DNA of 19,015 nucleotides from Treponema sp. (GCA_031275035.1 JAISPH010000219.1:1-19015); one strand, 5' to 3'; positions 6,113 through 14,158 are shown, numbered from the stretch's first letter. Notes: a model not told the origin generated them from the letters alone. Numbers and translations are program-made.

Positions 6113-7774
6113 ATGAAAACAGACATTGAAATTGCCCAGGAAACGGAACTTAAACCTATTATAGAGATTGCCCGGGAAACGGGCATCGGTGAAGCGAAGC
6201 TGGAATCCTACGGCAGCTACAAGGCTAAGCTTGATTATACCGCCTTTACCGGCGTGGAAACGGGAAAACTGATTCTGGTTACCGCCATGACCCCGACCCC
6301 TGCGGGGGAGGGAAAGACCACTACTACTCTGGGGCTTGCCGACGGCCTCCGGCGGCTGGGGAAACGGGCGATAGCGGCCATCCGGGAACCTTCTCTGGGG
6401 CCTGTTTTTGGGGTAAAGGGAGGAGCCGCCGGAGGCGGGTACGCTCAGGCGGCGCCTATGGAGGATCTTAACCTCCACTTTACCGGAGATATCCATGCCG
6501 TGGGAGCCGCCAACAATCTGCTGGCGGCGATGGTGGACAACCATGTCTACCAGGGAAACGCCCTGGGCATCGATCCCCGGCGGATAAGCTGGCGCCGCTG
6601 CCTGGATATGAACGACCGGCAGCTCCGCTTTACCGTAAACGGTCTGGGCGGAAGGGCCCAGGGAAGTCCTCGGGAAGATTCCTGGGATATTACCGCCGCC
6701 AGCGAAGTTATGGCGGTGCTCTGCCTGGCCGGGAATCTTGAGGATCTGAAAGAGCGGCTGGCCTCTGTCATTGTGGGGTATACCTACGGAGGAGAACCGG
6801 TCCGGGCGGCGCAGTTGAACGCCCAGGGGGCCATGGCGGCCCTCCTCAAGGATGCCCTGAAACCTAATCTGATCCAAACTCTGGAGCATACTCCGGTACT
6901 GGTCCATGGGGGACCCTTCGCCAATATTGCCCATGGATGCAGCTCCCTCATCGCTACCAAGCTTGCCCTGAAACTGGGGGAGTATGTGGTTACCGAGGCC
7001 GGCTTCGGGGCGGATCTGGGGGCGGAAAAATTTTTCGATATTAAATGCCGGATCGGGGGGCTTATCCCCTCGGCGGCGGTGCTGGTAGCCAGCATCCGTT
7101 CCTTAAAATATCATGGAGGCCTTCCCCGGGGAGAACTGGAAAAGGCGGATCTTTCCGCCCTGGAACGGGGACTTCCCAATCTCCTGCGCCATGCCGGCAA
7201 TCTTAAATCCCTCTACGGGCTCCCCGTGGCGGTGGCGGTAAACCGTTTTCCTACGGATACCCTGGAAGAACTTGCCCTGGTGGAGGCGAAATGCCGGGAA
7301 ATGGGGGTCAAAACGGTTTTAAGCGAGGTCTGGGCCCGGGGCGGGGCGGGGGGGCTTGCCCTGGCGGAAGAAACGGTACGGATCTGTGGGGAAGCTTCGT
7401 CCTTCCGGTACGGCTACGCTCTTGAAAGCTCTATCATAGAGAAAATCGAGGCTGTCGCAAAGCGGGTCTACCGCGCCGGAGAGGTCAAGTTGACGCCGGA
7501 GGCGCATAAACAGGCTCTGGAATTTGAACGGAGCGGTTTCGGCGGCCTTCCGGTCTGTATCGCCAAAACCCAGTATAGTTTTTCCGACAATCAAAGGCTG
7601 CCGGGCGCCCCGGAGGGTTTTACCCTGACCGTGGGGAAACTCCGGGTTTCCGCCGGCGCGGGGTTTATTGTTGCCTTCACCGGCGACATTATGACCATGC
7701 CGGGACTGCCCAGGCTTCCCTCCGCAGAGGGGATCGATGTGGACCCTGCCGGAAAGATTACGGGCCTCTTCTAA
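6113..7774 (+). CDS. fhs: Formate-tetrahydrofolate ligase (10-formyl-THF synthetase)
   Basis: 553 residues, the usual length for the bacterial monofunctional enzyme. It joins formate to tetrahydrofolate using ATP to give 10-formyl-THF in the cytoplasm, feeding one-carbon metabolism and, in acetogens, the methyl branch of the Wood-Ljungdahl pathway. Family hallmarks are the ATP-binding loop TPTPAGEGKTTTT (residues 60-72), EPSLGPVFGVKGGAAGGGYAQ after it, and HGGPFANIAHGCSS in the middle, followed by the EAGFGADLGAEKFFDIKCR block. The ATG start is well placed at the family N-terminus but has no Shine-Dalgarno; the predicted mRNA leader is very short. It is a single-gene unit, with its own promoter and a terminator at 7803-7834. 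No other folate or acetyl-CoA pathway gene is in view, so its use for acetogenesis or biosynthesis cannot be decided here. Confidence 0.98.
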   Translation: MKTDIEIAQETELKPIIEIARETGIGEAKLESYGSYKAKLDYTAFTGVETGKLILVTAMTPTPAGEGKTTTTLGLADGLRRLGKRAIAAIREPSLGPVFGVKGGAAGGGYAQAAPMEDLNLHFTGDIHAVGAANNLLAAMVDNHVYQGNALGIDPRRISWRRCLDMNDRQLRFTVNGLGGRAQGSPREDSWDITAASEVMAVLCLAGNLEDLKERLASVIVGYTYGGEPVRAAQLNAQGAMAALLKDALKPNLIQTLEHTPVLVHGGPFANIAHGCSSLIATKLALKLGEYVVTEAGFGADLGAEKFFDIKCRIGGLIPSAAVLVASIRSLKYHGGLPRGELEKADLSALERGLPNLLRHAGNLKSLYGLPVAVAVNRFPTDTLEELALVEAKCREMGVKTVLSEVWARGGAGGLALAEETVRICGEASSFRYGYALESSIIEKIEAVAKRVYRAGEVKLTPEAHKQALEFERSGFGGLPVCIAKTQYSFSDNQRLPGAPEGFTLTVGKLRVSAGAGFIVAFTGDIMTMPGLPRLPSAEGIDVDPAGKITGLF

Positions 7775-7802
7775 CCCCCTCTGACTGGAGGATCGGGTCC
7801 AT

Positions 7803-7834
7803 ACCCGGAGTCTGCTTCCGGGTTCTTCATTTTT
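7803..7834 (+). terminator. Rho-independent terminator of fhs
   Basis: ACCCGGA (7803-7809) and TCCGGGT (7817-7823) form a 7-bp stem with a 7-nt loop, followed by TCTTCATTTTT. It starts 28 nt after the fhs stop codon and lies before the tetR promoter. Confidence 0.8.
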
Positions 7835-7871
7835 CAAAGATCTCAAGGTGAAAGATTTTCTTAAATGTCTC

Positions 7872-7901
7872 TTGACAAAACCTCTAACCGGCGGTTATTG
7901 T
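7872..7901 (+). promoter_or_regulatory. Probable promoter of the tetR-RND operon
   Basis: TTGACA (7872-7877) is a perfect -35 hexamer. TATTGT (7896-7901, 4 of 6) lies 18 bp downstream as the best-spaced -10; TTATAC just after it is an alternative with poor spacing. The next gene, tetR, starts at 8006, giving a leader of about 100 nt that contains further palindromes. Confidence 0.55.
7885..7897. promoter_or_regulatory. Candidate TetR operator 1 (between -35 and -10)
   Basis: TAACC-GGC-GGTTA is a perfect 5+3+5 palindrome lying in the promoter spacer and touching the -10 region, where a repressor would block polymerase. It resembles the palindrome at 7937-7953 (shared pattern T-R-ACC-NGC-GGT-Y-A). 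Confidence 0.5.
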
Positions 7902-7936
7902 TATACCAATGGTTATTAATAAGCCAATGGAAACAA

Positions 7937-7953
7937 AATGACCAGCGGTCATT
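7937..7953. promoter_or_regulatory. Candidate TetR operator 2 (in the leader)
   Basis: AATGACC-AGC-GGTCATT is a perfect 7+3+7 palindrome, nested inside a wider inverted repeat GCCAAT (7923-7928) / ATTGGC (7954-7959). A 10-bp palindrome TTATTAATAA (7913-7922) and a CCAATGG direct repeat (7906-7912, 7924-7930) lie between it and the promoter. Size and symmetry suit a TetR-family dimer, and tetR is the next gene. Confidence 0.55.
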
Positions 7954-8005
7954 ATTGGCTTTAGGGCCCTGTTTTTGGGGGCGGTTACCGGAATGAGGCG
8001 GTTTT

Positions 8006-8698
8006 ATGGGAATCACCGAGCGGAAAGAACGGGAAAAGGTTGAACGTAAGGCCCTGATCATGCGCTGCGCCAAAGAACTTATCCTGGAACTGGGAGTGGA
8101 AAAGGTCAGTATGATGGACATCGCCCGGAAGGCGGAACTGAGCAAGGCGACGATCTACCTGTATTTTTCCAGCAAGGAGATGCTCTTTGAGGAGATCTGC
8201 CTGGAGGCGGGAAATGATTTTATTGATTATATACGGAAGAGAATGACGCCGGGAATCTCCGCTCTTGAGACGATGAAGCTGCTTTGGGTAAGCTATCTGG
8301 AAATATTCGGGGAAGCGGAGGATATGATGATCCTCATGTTTAATAATATCAGGAACTATCTGGAATCCGCCTTTTCCCCTGGAGGAGAAAAAGCAAACGC
8401 CCCCTCTTATATTTTCTGCGCCCTCATCAAGGATATACTTAAACAGGGTATTGCCGAAGGCGTCTTTGAACCTTCGATTAACCCGGAAATGGTATCCCGC
8501 ACCATCATAGCCCTGTTTTCCTATGTTATAGAGAGCGCGGCCAGGATTCCCGGGGAGGATAGAAAGTCCCACGTTACTACCAGCGAGATGAAAAATATTT
8601 TTGAAATAATGCTCCGGGGTATTGCCCGGGAAGGACTTGACCGTTCCCGGCTGGTATTACCGGGATCAATCACGCCGAATCATAGGGAGTACAATTGA
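8006..8698 (+). CDS. TetR/AcrR-family transcriptional regulator
   Basis: 230 residues, with an N-terminal helix-turn-helix domain: an amphipathic helix 1 (KALIMRCAKELILELG, 15-30), then VSMMDIARKAELSKATIYLYFSSKEMLFEEI (34-64), the classic TetR recognition segment including the YLYFSSKE turn. The all-alpha C-terminal half is the usual variable ligand-binding and dimerisation domain. The ATG at 8006 is preceded by GAGG (7995-7998) with a 7-nt spacer. It is the first gene of the RND operon and ends 7 nt before the RND start, so it most likely represses its own operon through the palindromes upstream until a ligand, perhaps the pump's substrate, binds. The ligand is unknown. Confidence 0.93.
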   Translation: MGITERKEREKVERKALIMRCAKELILELGVEKVSMMDIARKAELSKATIYLYFSSKEMLFEEICLEAGNDFIDYIRKRMTPGISALETMKLLWVSYLEIFGEAEDMMILMFNNIRNYLESAFSPGGEKANAPSYIFCALIKDILKQGIAEGVFEPSINPEMVSRTIIALFSYVIESAARIPGEDRKSHVTTSEMKNIFEIMLRGIAREGLDRSRLVLPGSITPNHREYN

Positions 8699-8705
8699 GG
8701 CCGGT

Positions 8706-11417
8706 ATGGAAAAATTTTTTAAGCATCCTTGGATCATTGTTGCGGTAATCGGTATTATCACCCTTTTCTTTTCCCTTCAAATTCCGCGGGTTCATCTGGA
8801 CAATAACAATCTCAGGTTCATACCCGGAGATGACGAAGCCCGGCTGGTTTCCAAATACATTGACGACACCTTCGGCAGTTCCCTTTTTGTACTGGTGGGC
8901 CTGGAACGGAAATACGGTACGGTTTTTGAGGGAGACTTCCTCCGGCAGATTCGGGAATATGTAGCCAGGATTGAAGAAATCGATATTGTAGACCCCGTCT
9001 ATTCTATCGTAACTTCGGACTACATCACCAGCGATGAGGACGCCATTGTGGTGGAAAAATTGGTGTCCGGTGATTTTTCAGGAACCCCCGAAGAAATAAC
9101 CGAGCTAAAGAGGCGTATCCTCTCCTGGGATATGTACGAGCGGGCCCTTGTCTCCGACGACTTTACCGCTACCCAGATCATGGTTCCCCTGAACGTAAAC
9201 TCCGAAAATGCCGGTGAGCCCGAGGCCCAGCAGGCTTTTACCCAGGTGCGGGACATTGCCAGGGAAATGTTCGGCGGCATGGCGGAGGTCTACGTTACGG
9301 GCATCCCGGTGATCAGCGCCACCGTTAACGAAGCGGTTCATGCGGATCTGATCCTGCTGGTCCCCCTGGTTATTGTGGTGGTGCTGGCGGTTCTGTTCTT
9401 TTCCTTCCGCCGCTTTACCTCGGTGGTTCTGCCCCTGCTGACGGTGCTTGTCGCCGTCATCTGGTCCATAGGGGCCATGCCCCTCTTTCACATCAATATG
9501 TCCATCATCTCCACGGTGCTTCCGGTTATCCTGGTCGCCGTGGGAAGTGCCTACGGCATCCACGTGGTTACCCATTACAATACCGAGATGACGGGCCGGG
9601 GCGCCATAAGCGATGAAGAACACCGGCGTATTATCTATAATTTGATCAGGACTATCAGCAAACCCGTCTTTCTGGCGGCGCTGACCACCTTTGCCGGTTT
9701 TGTTTCCTTCTGCTTTACCAGGGTGCTGCCCATCCGGGAGTACGGCTTCTTCTCCAGCTTTGGCGTACTGGTGTCCTTCGGCGTTGCCCTGACTTTAATT
9801 CCGGCCCTGCTCATTATCCGGGGTCCCAGGGAACTGAAAGAGCGGAAACGGGCCGGAAAGGAACAAGCCGGCGTGAAGCAGGCCGCGGGGTATCAGGCCG
9901 GCGAAGCCGAAACCGATCCCATGAGCGGCGCTATTGCCGATGCGTTCCTGGGCATTACCAGAAAGAAGCGCTTTGTCCTGATTCTTACCGCCGTAGTGGC
10001 GCTGGTATCGGTTTACGGGCTGACCAAGGTGATCATCGACAATGTAATGGTGGAGTACTTTAAGACCACCACGGATATTTATAAATCGGACCGCTTTATA
10101 CGGAATAAATTTGGCGGCTCCAAGGTGGTCAGCGTGGTAGCCCAGGCGGATACGCCGGAGGAACTTTTGAGTCCCGAATCCCTGAAGGCCATGGAGGGAC
10201 TGAGCCGTTTTCTGGAAGACCGCGTCGGGGAGGTCGGCAAGGTTATGGGCTTTACCGATCTGGTTAAGCGGATCAACCAGGTTTTCAATGCCGATGAAAG
10301 TCCCGAAGGAATTGCTTCCCGGGCGCTTCCGGCGGATGCCGGATCGGGGGGCTTCGGTTTTTCCGGCGATGATTTCGGCTTCGGCTTTGACGCCGGGGAC
10401 GACTTTGGTCTTGCATCGGACGAAAGCGGGGAAGGCGGCTTCGGTTTTTATGAAGACGCCGAAGCCCCGGAGCCCAGGGCCGGGGATGAGGTCTATACCC
10501 TGAGGGAATTGACGGCCCTTTTGGACAATGCCTCAAGCGGGTCCCGGACCATGGATGCGGGCAGCCTGGTCTGGGAATTAAAGAAACGGATCAATTATGA
10601 AGGGGCCTCCTATTATGAAATACCCCTCATACCGGAACGGTACGGAAAGCAGACTCCCGAAGAACTCCAGCAGCTGGTGTCGAATTATTTGGTGCTTCTT
10701 TCGGGAAACATCGACGAATATGCCAACGATTCCCTGGAGCCGACGGCAATCAAAACTACGGTCCAGCTCCGCACCGTGGGGCAGTACGATACCAACCGCG
10801 CCCTGGATGAGATCCACGGCTATATCAACGCCAACTTTCCCAAAAACTTGCGGGTGGTGGTTGGGGGCAGCGCTATCGTCGAGGATTCTCTGAATAGGCT
10901 GGTGGTACAGTCCCAGCTTATATCGGTGGTTGTTTCCCTCTTTATGGTTTTCCTCATCATCGCCGTTTCAAACCGTTCCATCGTTGCGGGCTGTATAGGC
11001 ATAGCTCCCCTTTCAATTTCCATTTTGATCAATTTTGCGGTGATGGGATTCCTGGGAATCAAGCTGAATATAGGCACCTCCATGGTGGCCAGCGTTTCCG
11101 TGGGGATAGGCATTGATTACACTATTCACTACCTTGAAGCCTTTAAGCGGGAATACAGAACCGGGGGAAAGAATTTTCTGCGGAGAACCTTTACCACCTC
11201 GGGGAAGGCCATCATCATCAATGCCGTTTCGGTGGGCGCAGGATTTGCGGTGCTTCTCCTCTCCCAGTTTAACATGCTGGCGGGTCTGGGGCTGCTTATC
11301 GCCCTGACCATGGGAACCAGCGCCCTGATAAGCCTTACGGTTATTCCGGTTTTATTACTGATAATCAACCCTCGATTCGTGCGAAAAAATTCAGAATTAG
11401 AAGGAGAGATGAAATGA
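8706..11417 (+). CDS. MMPL/RND-superfamily exporter, inner-membrane
   Basis: 903 residues. The ATG at 8706 is preceded by GAGG (8697-8700, spacer 5) overlapping the tetR stop; the longer open frame upstream overlaps tetR and has no better start. The protein has the duplicated RND plan: TM1 (about 7-23), a periplasmic loop to about 213, TM2-TM6, a Lys/Ala/Gly-rich cytoplasmic linker (about 377-415), TM7 (about 421-443), a second periplasmic loop to about 735, and TM8-TM12. Sterol-sensing-like motifs are GSAYGIH (280-286) and GIDYTIHY (802-809); Asp804-Tyr805 match the proton-relay position of MmpL proteins, while the first repeat lacks the Asp. The second loop carries a Phe-Gly/Asp-rich insertion (about 545-594). 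MMPL proteins export lipids and other hydrophobic molecules by proton-motive force; the cargo here is unknown. Its stop overlaps the lolA-like start by 4 bp. Confidence 0.93.
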   Translation: MEKFFKHPWIIVAVIGIITLFFSLQIPRVHLDNNNLRFIPGDDEARLVSKYIDDTFGSSLFVLVGLERKYGTVFEGDFLRQIREYVARIEEIDIVDPVYSIVTSDYITSDEDAIVVEKLVSGDFSGTPEEITELKRRILSWDMYERALVSDDFTATQIMVPLNVNSENAGEPEAQQAFTQVRDIAREMFGGMAEVYVTGIPVISATVNEAVHADLILLVPLVIVVVLAVLFFSFRRFTSVVLPLLTVLVAVIWSIGAMPLFHINMSIISTVLPVILVAVGSAYGIHVVTHYNTEMTGRGAISDEEHRRIIYNLIRTISKPVFLAALTTFAGFVSFCFTRVLPIREYGFFSSFGVLVSFGVALTLIPALLIIRGPRELKERKRAGKEQAGVKQAAGYQAGEAETDPMSGAIADAFLGITRKKRFVLILTAVVALVSVYGLTKVIIDNVMVEYFKTTTDIYKSDRFIRNKFGGSKVVSVVAQADTPEELLSPESLKAMEGLSRFLEDRVGEVGKVMGFTDLVKRINQVFNADESPEGIASRALPADAGSGGFGFSGDDFGFGFDAGDDFGLASDESGEGGFGFYEDAEAPEPRAGDEVYTLRELTALLDNASSGSRTMDAGSLVWELKKRINYEGASYYEIPLIPERYGKQTPEELQQLVSNYLVLLSGNIDEYANDSLEPTAIKTTVQLRTVGQYDTNRALDEIHGYINANFPKNLRVVVGGSAIVEDSLNRLVVQSQLISVVVSLFMVFLIIAVSNRSIVAGCIGIAPLSISILINFAVMGFLGIKLNIGTSMVASVSVGIGIDYTIHYLEAFKREYRTGGKNFLRRTFTTSGKAIIINAVSVGAGFAVLLLSQFNMLAGLGLLIALTMGTSALISLTVIPVLLLIINPRFVRKNSELEGEMK
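10339..10488 (+). repeat. Phe-Gly/Asp-rich low-complexity coding segment in the RND exporter
   Basis: Encodes a stretch with repeated GFGF, DDFGFGF and GDDFG motifs in the second periplasmic loop, ending in acidic and Pro-rich residues (EDAEAPEP). It is an insertion relative to ordinary MMPL loops and resembles the segment encoded at 12493-12672 in the outer-membrane protein gene. Confidence 0.8.
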
Positions 11418-12187
11418 AAAAACTGATGTGTCTTGCCGCCGCCCTCCTGGCGTGCGCCGCTGCGGCCTTTGCCCAGGATGCCGCCGCCCTGGTGCAGGCT
11501 TCCCGGGACCGTATCCAGGCCGATACTATTTCCAGCCGTTCCAGGATGGTGATAGCCGCCAAGGATGGGGGCAGTTCCGAGCGGGTCCTGGATCAGTATT
11601 CCAAGGATGGTCCCAACGGAGGCAGGGCGGTTATCGTATTCCGTGAACCCGCCGGCGTGGCCAATACCCGGTTCCTTACCATGGAAAACGCCAGGGGTTC
11701 CAGCGATCAGTGGATCTTTCTGCCTTCCCTGGGAAAGGTACGCCGTATCGCTTCCTCCGAAGGTTCCGGCAGTTTCATGGGGACCGACATGTCCTATGAC
11801 GATATTTCCTCGGCGGACCGGGCAGCGGATCTGGATAACCACAGGATACTCCGGGAAGAGACCCTGAACGGCAATGCCTGCCATGTGATCGAATCCATAC
11901 CCAAGGATTCTTCCTATCAATACTCCAAGATGATCCAGTATATAGACAAGGCAACCAAGGTAACCCACAAGGTTGAACTTTACGACCGCCGGGGGACTCT
12001 GCATAAACAGCTGGAAATACTCGAGCTGAGGAATGTTCAGGGGCGGCTCAGTCCCATAGTAACCCGGATGAGTACCCTTACCGGGGGAACCTCAACCACC
12101 ATTAGGGTGGAGATCCTAAAGTACGATGATCCCATCCCCGAGGGGGTTTTTACCCCCGCCTTCCTGGAGACCGGGAGAGCCCGTTGA
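11414..12187 (+). CDS. LolA-like outer membrane lipoprotein-sorting family protein, periplasmic
   Basis: 257 residues. The start overlaps the RND stop as ATGA, with AGAAGGAG just upstream. The signal peptide MKKLMCLAAALLACAAAAFA probably ends before QDAAAL. The mature protein resembles the LolA-like (PF17131-type) family found beside MMPL transporters: MVIAAKDGGSSERVLDQYS, FREPAGVANTRFL, WIFLPSLGKVRRI, and GSFMGTDMSYDDIS are recognisable family blocks, followed by a beta-rich half expected to finish the open-barrel fold. Such folds carry acyl chains in a hydrophobic cavity, so a periplasmic shuttle between the RND pump and the outer-membrane protein is the likely role. This is not classical LolA, which belongs with LolCDE. 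A Cys at residue 14 follows LLA, but a 13-residue lipoprotein signal would be too short. Confidence 0.88.
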   Translation: MKKLMCLAAALLACAAAAFAQDAAALVQASRDRIQADTISSRSRMVIAAKDGGSSERVLDQYSKDGPNGGRAVIVFREPAGVANTRFLTMENARGSSDQWIFLPSLGKVRRIASSEGSGSFMGTDMSYDDISSADRAADLDNHRILREETLNGNACHVIESIPKDSSYQYSKMIQYIDKATKVTHKVELYDRRGTLHKQLEILELRNVQGRLSPIVTRMSTLTGGTSTTIRVEILKYDDPIPEGVFTPAFLETGRAR

Positions 12188-14094
12188 AAGAGAGAGGCCT
12201 CCTGCAAAGGAAGCCCGGTTTCCTTCGCATCGGGCCGGGTCTTGCCGCCGCAGGGATAGGGCTGTTCCTCCTTGCGCCCCTTGCCGCCGAAGATTTCGGC
12301 CCCGGAGAAAGCGGCGGGACGGAAACTCCGGTCCAGGCCCCCTCTCCGTTTCCGTTCGGAAATGGAGAGGGGGCGGACCCGGATCCTGAACATGCCGCCG
12401 GCGGAGATCGTTCCGGCGGAGCTTCTGCGGGAAGCCTGGATTTTGAGAACGCCGGTTCCGGCGCAGAGGAGGACGCCCTTTCCGCCGGTGATGCAGGCTT
12501 TGGTTTTGAGGACGGCGAAATTCCCGCCGGAGACGAAGACGGTTTCGGCGTTTCGGAGGACGGCCTCGGTTTTGGCGATGACAGCGGTTTCGGCTTCGGG
12601 GACGACAGCGGCTTTGGTTTTGGCGGGGAAGATTCGGGCGGAGGCGGCCTTAGCGGCGCCTTCGGCGGCGGGGTTTTGTCCCGTTTCAAACTGAGCGGTT
12701 CCGTTAAGGCCGAGCTGACCGCCTATGGAGATGATTTTACTTCGGCTCCGAAACTAAGAGACGCCCGGTGGGGGGATATCTTTTCGGGGAAACTTAACTT
12801 TAATTTTTCAGGGTCCAACGCCGAAGCGGTCGTCAACCTCAGGCTGAACACCCAGTTTGACAACGATCCGCCGGTTTCCTTTAACAGTTCTTCCCCCCTC
12901 TGTTTTGACGAAGCCTATCTCCGGGCCTACTTCGGCGCCCTGACCCTGGAGGGGGGTATCCGTAAACTAACCTGGGGCAAGGCGGACAGTATGGGTCCCC
13001 TGGATGTGGTAAACCCCCTGGACTTTTCCAACCTTACTTCTCTGACGGATCTGATGGACAACAAAATCGGCCGGCCCATGATCCGCGCTTCCTACAGCCT
13101 GGGAACCTTTACCAAACTGGAAGGGGTTTTTATGCCCTGGTTTGAAGGTTACCGTTTTGCCGGAGACGGACGCTGGGCGCCGGTACAGATGATCCGGTAT
13201 AGGGATGATTTGAAAGAGCAGCTTTCCGGCGCGGTATCGACCGCCCTCTCTTCCTCTTCTTATCCCACCATTCAGCCGCTTTTGGAAATGGCCATGGGGC
13301 AGATCATAGACGGGGTGGATATGAACTATTTCTATCCCGATACCGAAACTTTGAACTATGCCCAGGGCGGGCTGCGGTTTACAACAACCGTGGCTTCTTC
13401 GGACATAGGATTCCAGTACTTCACCGGAAACCTTTTCCGCCCCGGGGTGGTTATGGGGACCACCGCTAAATTCGAGGCCGCCCTGGGGGCCATTATCGAC
13501 CAGATCACTGATCCCATTAATCCTGTTTATCCCGACCAGGCCGATATAGAGGCTCTCGTCGATACGATAGAGGTTGAAATTGACTATAACCGGTATCATC
13601 AAATCGGCGTTGACTATGCCCAGGTGCTGGGCGGTTTTAACCTGCGGGGCGAACTGGCGGCGAACATCACCAAAGATCTCTCCGGCAGCGACGGGCTGGT
13701 CTATAACCCGGCCATACTCTGGTCCCTCGGTTTTGACCGGGATCTTGTATGGGGGATAAATGCAAACCTTCAGTGCAATGAAAGCATACGCCTTATGGAC
13801 GGCAGGGTCGGGGACGACTGGCGCAGGGACATCGAGGCCGGCAAGGATATTACCTCCACCAGGATAACCCTGATCCTCTCTAAAAAATTTCTCCGGGATG
13901 AACTGGAGCTGAACGTTACCGGTCTCTGGGGCATTGAGGACAAGGATTTTTTTATCCTGCCCGCTCTTATCTGGACCAAGGGAGACCTGACCCTCAAAGC
14001 CTCCGGGGGGGTCTTTGGCGGTTCAAAAGAAGGCGAACTGGGGCAGTACCGGAACAACGGGTTTGTTAAAATCGGCCTGTCCTATAGTTTCTAG
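12184..14094 (+). CDS. Outer-membrane beta-barrel protein with N-terminal Phe-Gly/Asp-rich region
   Basis: 636 residues from a TTG start at 12184 that overlaps the previous stop as TTGA; GGGAGAG (12173-12179) supplies the ribosome site and no ATG or GTG precedes the signal peptide region. Signal peptide residues 1-35 end LAA before EDFG. Residues about 36-163 are low-complexity, rich in Gly, Asp, Glu and Phe. A barrel-like domain follows from about 166, with alternating beta-strand patterns, the stretch AYLRAYFGALTLEGGIRKLT then WGKADSMGPLDVVNPLDFS, and a terminal Phe (IGLSYSF), the usual BAM recognition end. The WGK...DVVNPLD motif recalls DUF1302-like barrels that occur with LolA-like proteins and MMPL pumps, but assignment to that family is tentative. 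It is the last gene of the operon, likely the outer-membrane exit or acceptor. Confidence 0.85.
   Translation: MKERGLLQRKPGFLRIGPGLAAAGIGLFLLAPLAAEDFGPGESGGTETPVQAPSPFPFGNGEGADPDPEHAAGGDRSGGASAGSLDFENAGSGAEEDALSAGDAGFGFEDGEIPAGDEDGFGVSEDGLGFGDDSGFGFGDDSGFGFGGEDSGGGGLSGAFGGGVLSRFKLSGSVKAELTAYGDDFTSAPKLRDARWGDIFSGKLNFNFSGSNAEAVVNLRLNTQFDNDPPVSFNSSSPLCFDEAYLRAYFGALTLEGGIRKLTWGKADSMGPLDVVNPLDFSNLTSLTDLMDNKIGRPMIRASYSLGTFTKLEGVFMPWFEGYRFAGDGRWAPVQMIRYRDDLKEQLSGAVSTALSSSSYPTIQPLLEMAMGQIIDGVDMNYFYPDTETLNYAQGGLRFTTTVASSDIGFQYFTGNLFRPGVVMGTTAKFEAALGAIIDQITDPINPVYPDQADIEALVDTIEVEIDYNRYHQIGVDYAQVLGGFNLRGELAANITKDLSGSDGLVYNPAILWSLGFDRDLVWGINANLQCNESIRLMDGRVGDDWRRDIEAGKDITSTRITLILSKKFLRDELELNVTGLWGIEDKDFFILPALIWTKGDLTLKASGGVFGGSKEGELGQYRNNGFVKIGLSYSF
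12493..12672 (+). repeat. Phe-Gly/Asp-rich tandem coding repeats in the outer-membrane protein
   Basis: Encodes imperfect tandem copies of an 8-residue unit (GDDSGFGF) within a wider run of GFGFEDG, DGFGVSEDG and GLGFGDD motifs at residues about 104-163, between signal peptide and barrel. The segment is predicted to be flexible, acidic and periplasmic, and resembles the insertion in the RND exporter two genes upstream. Confidence 0.85.
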
Positions 14095-14116
14095 GACTGC
14101 CCCCGTTCTGCGACAG

Positions 14117-14137
14117 GCGGGGCTCCCAAGCCCCCGC
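14117..14137. terminator. Hairpin between convergent operons; weak bidirectional terminator candidate
   Basis: GCGGGGCT (14117-14124) and AGCCCCCGC (14129-14137) form a GC-rich stem with one bulged C and a 4-nt loop, in the 64 bp between the outer-membrane protein gene and the DUF4139 gene, which converge. No T-tract follows on either strand, so intrinsic termination is doubtful. Confidence 0.35.
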
Positions 14138-14158
14138 AGCATTCGGTCCCAGGGGCGC

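Noticed and set aside
11414..11455. Lipoprotein signal in the LolA-like protein (LLAC at residues 11-14)
   Set aside because: The signal would be only 13 residues, and the hydrophobic run continues past the Cys to a good signal peptidase I site after AFA.
12142..12157. GGGGG-TTTTTA-CCCCC hairpin near the end of the lolA-like gene
   Set aside because: It lies within coding sequence, is followed by GCC rather than a T-tract, and the next gene starts 27 bp later with a coupled start, so termination here is unlikely.
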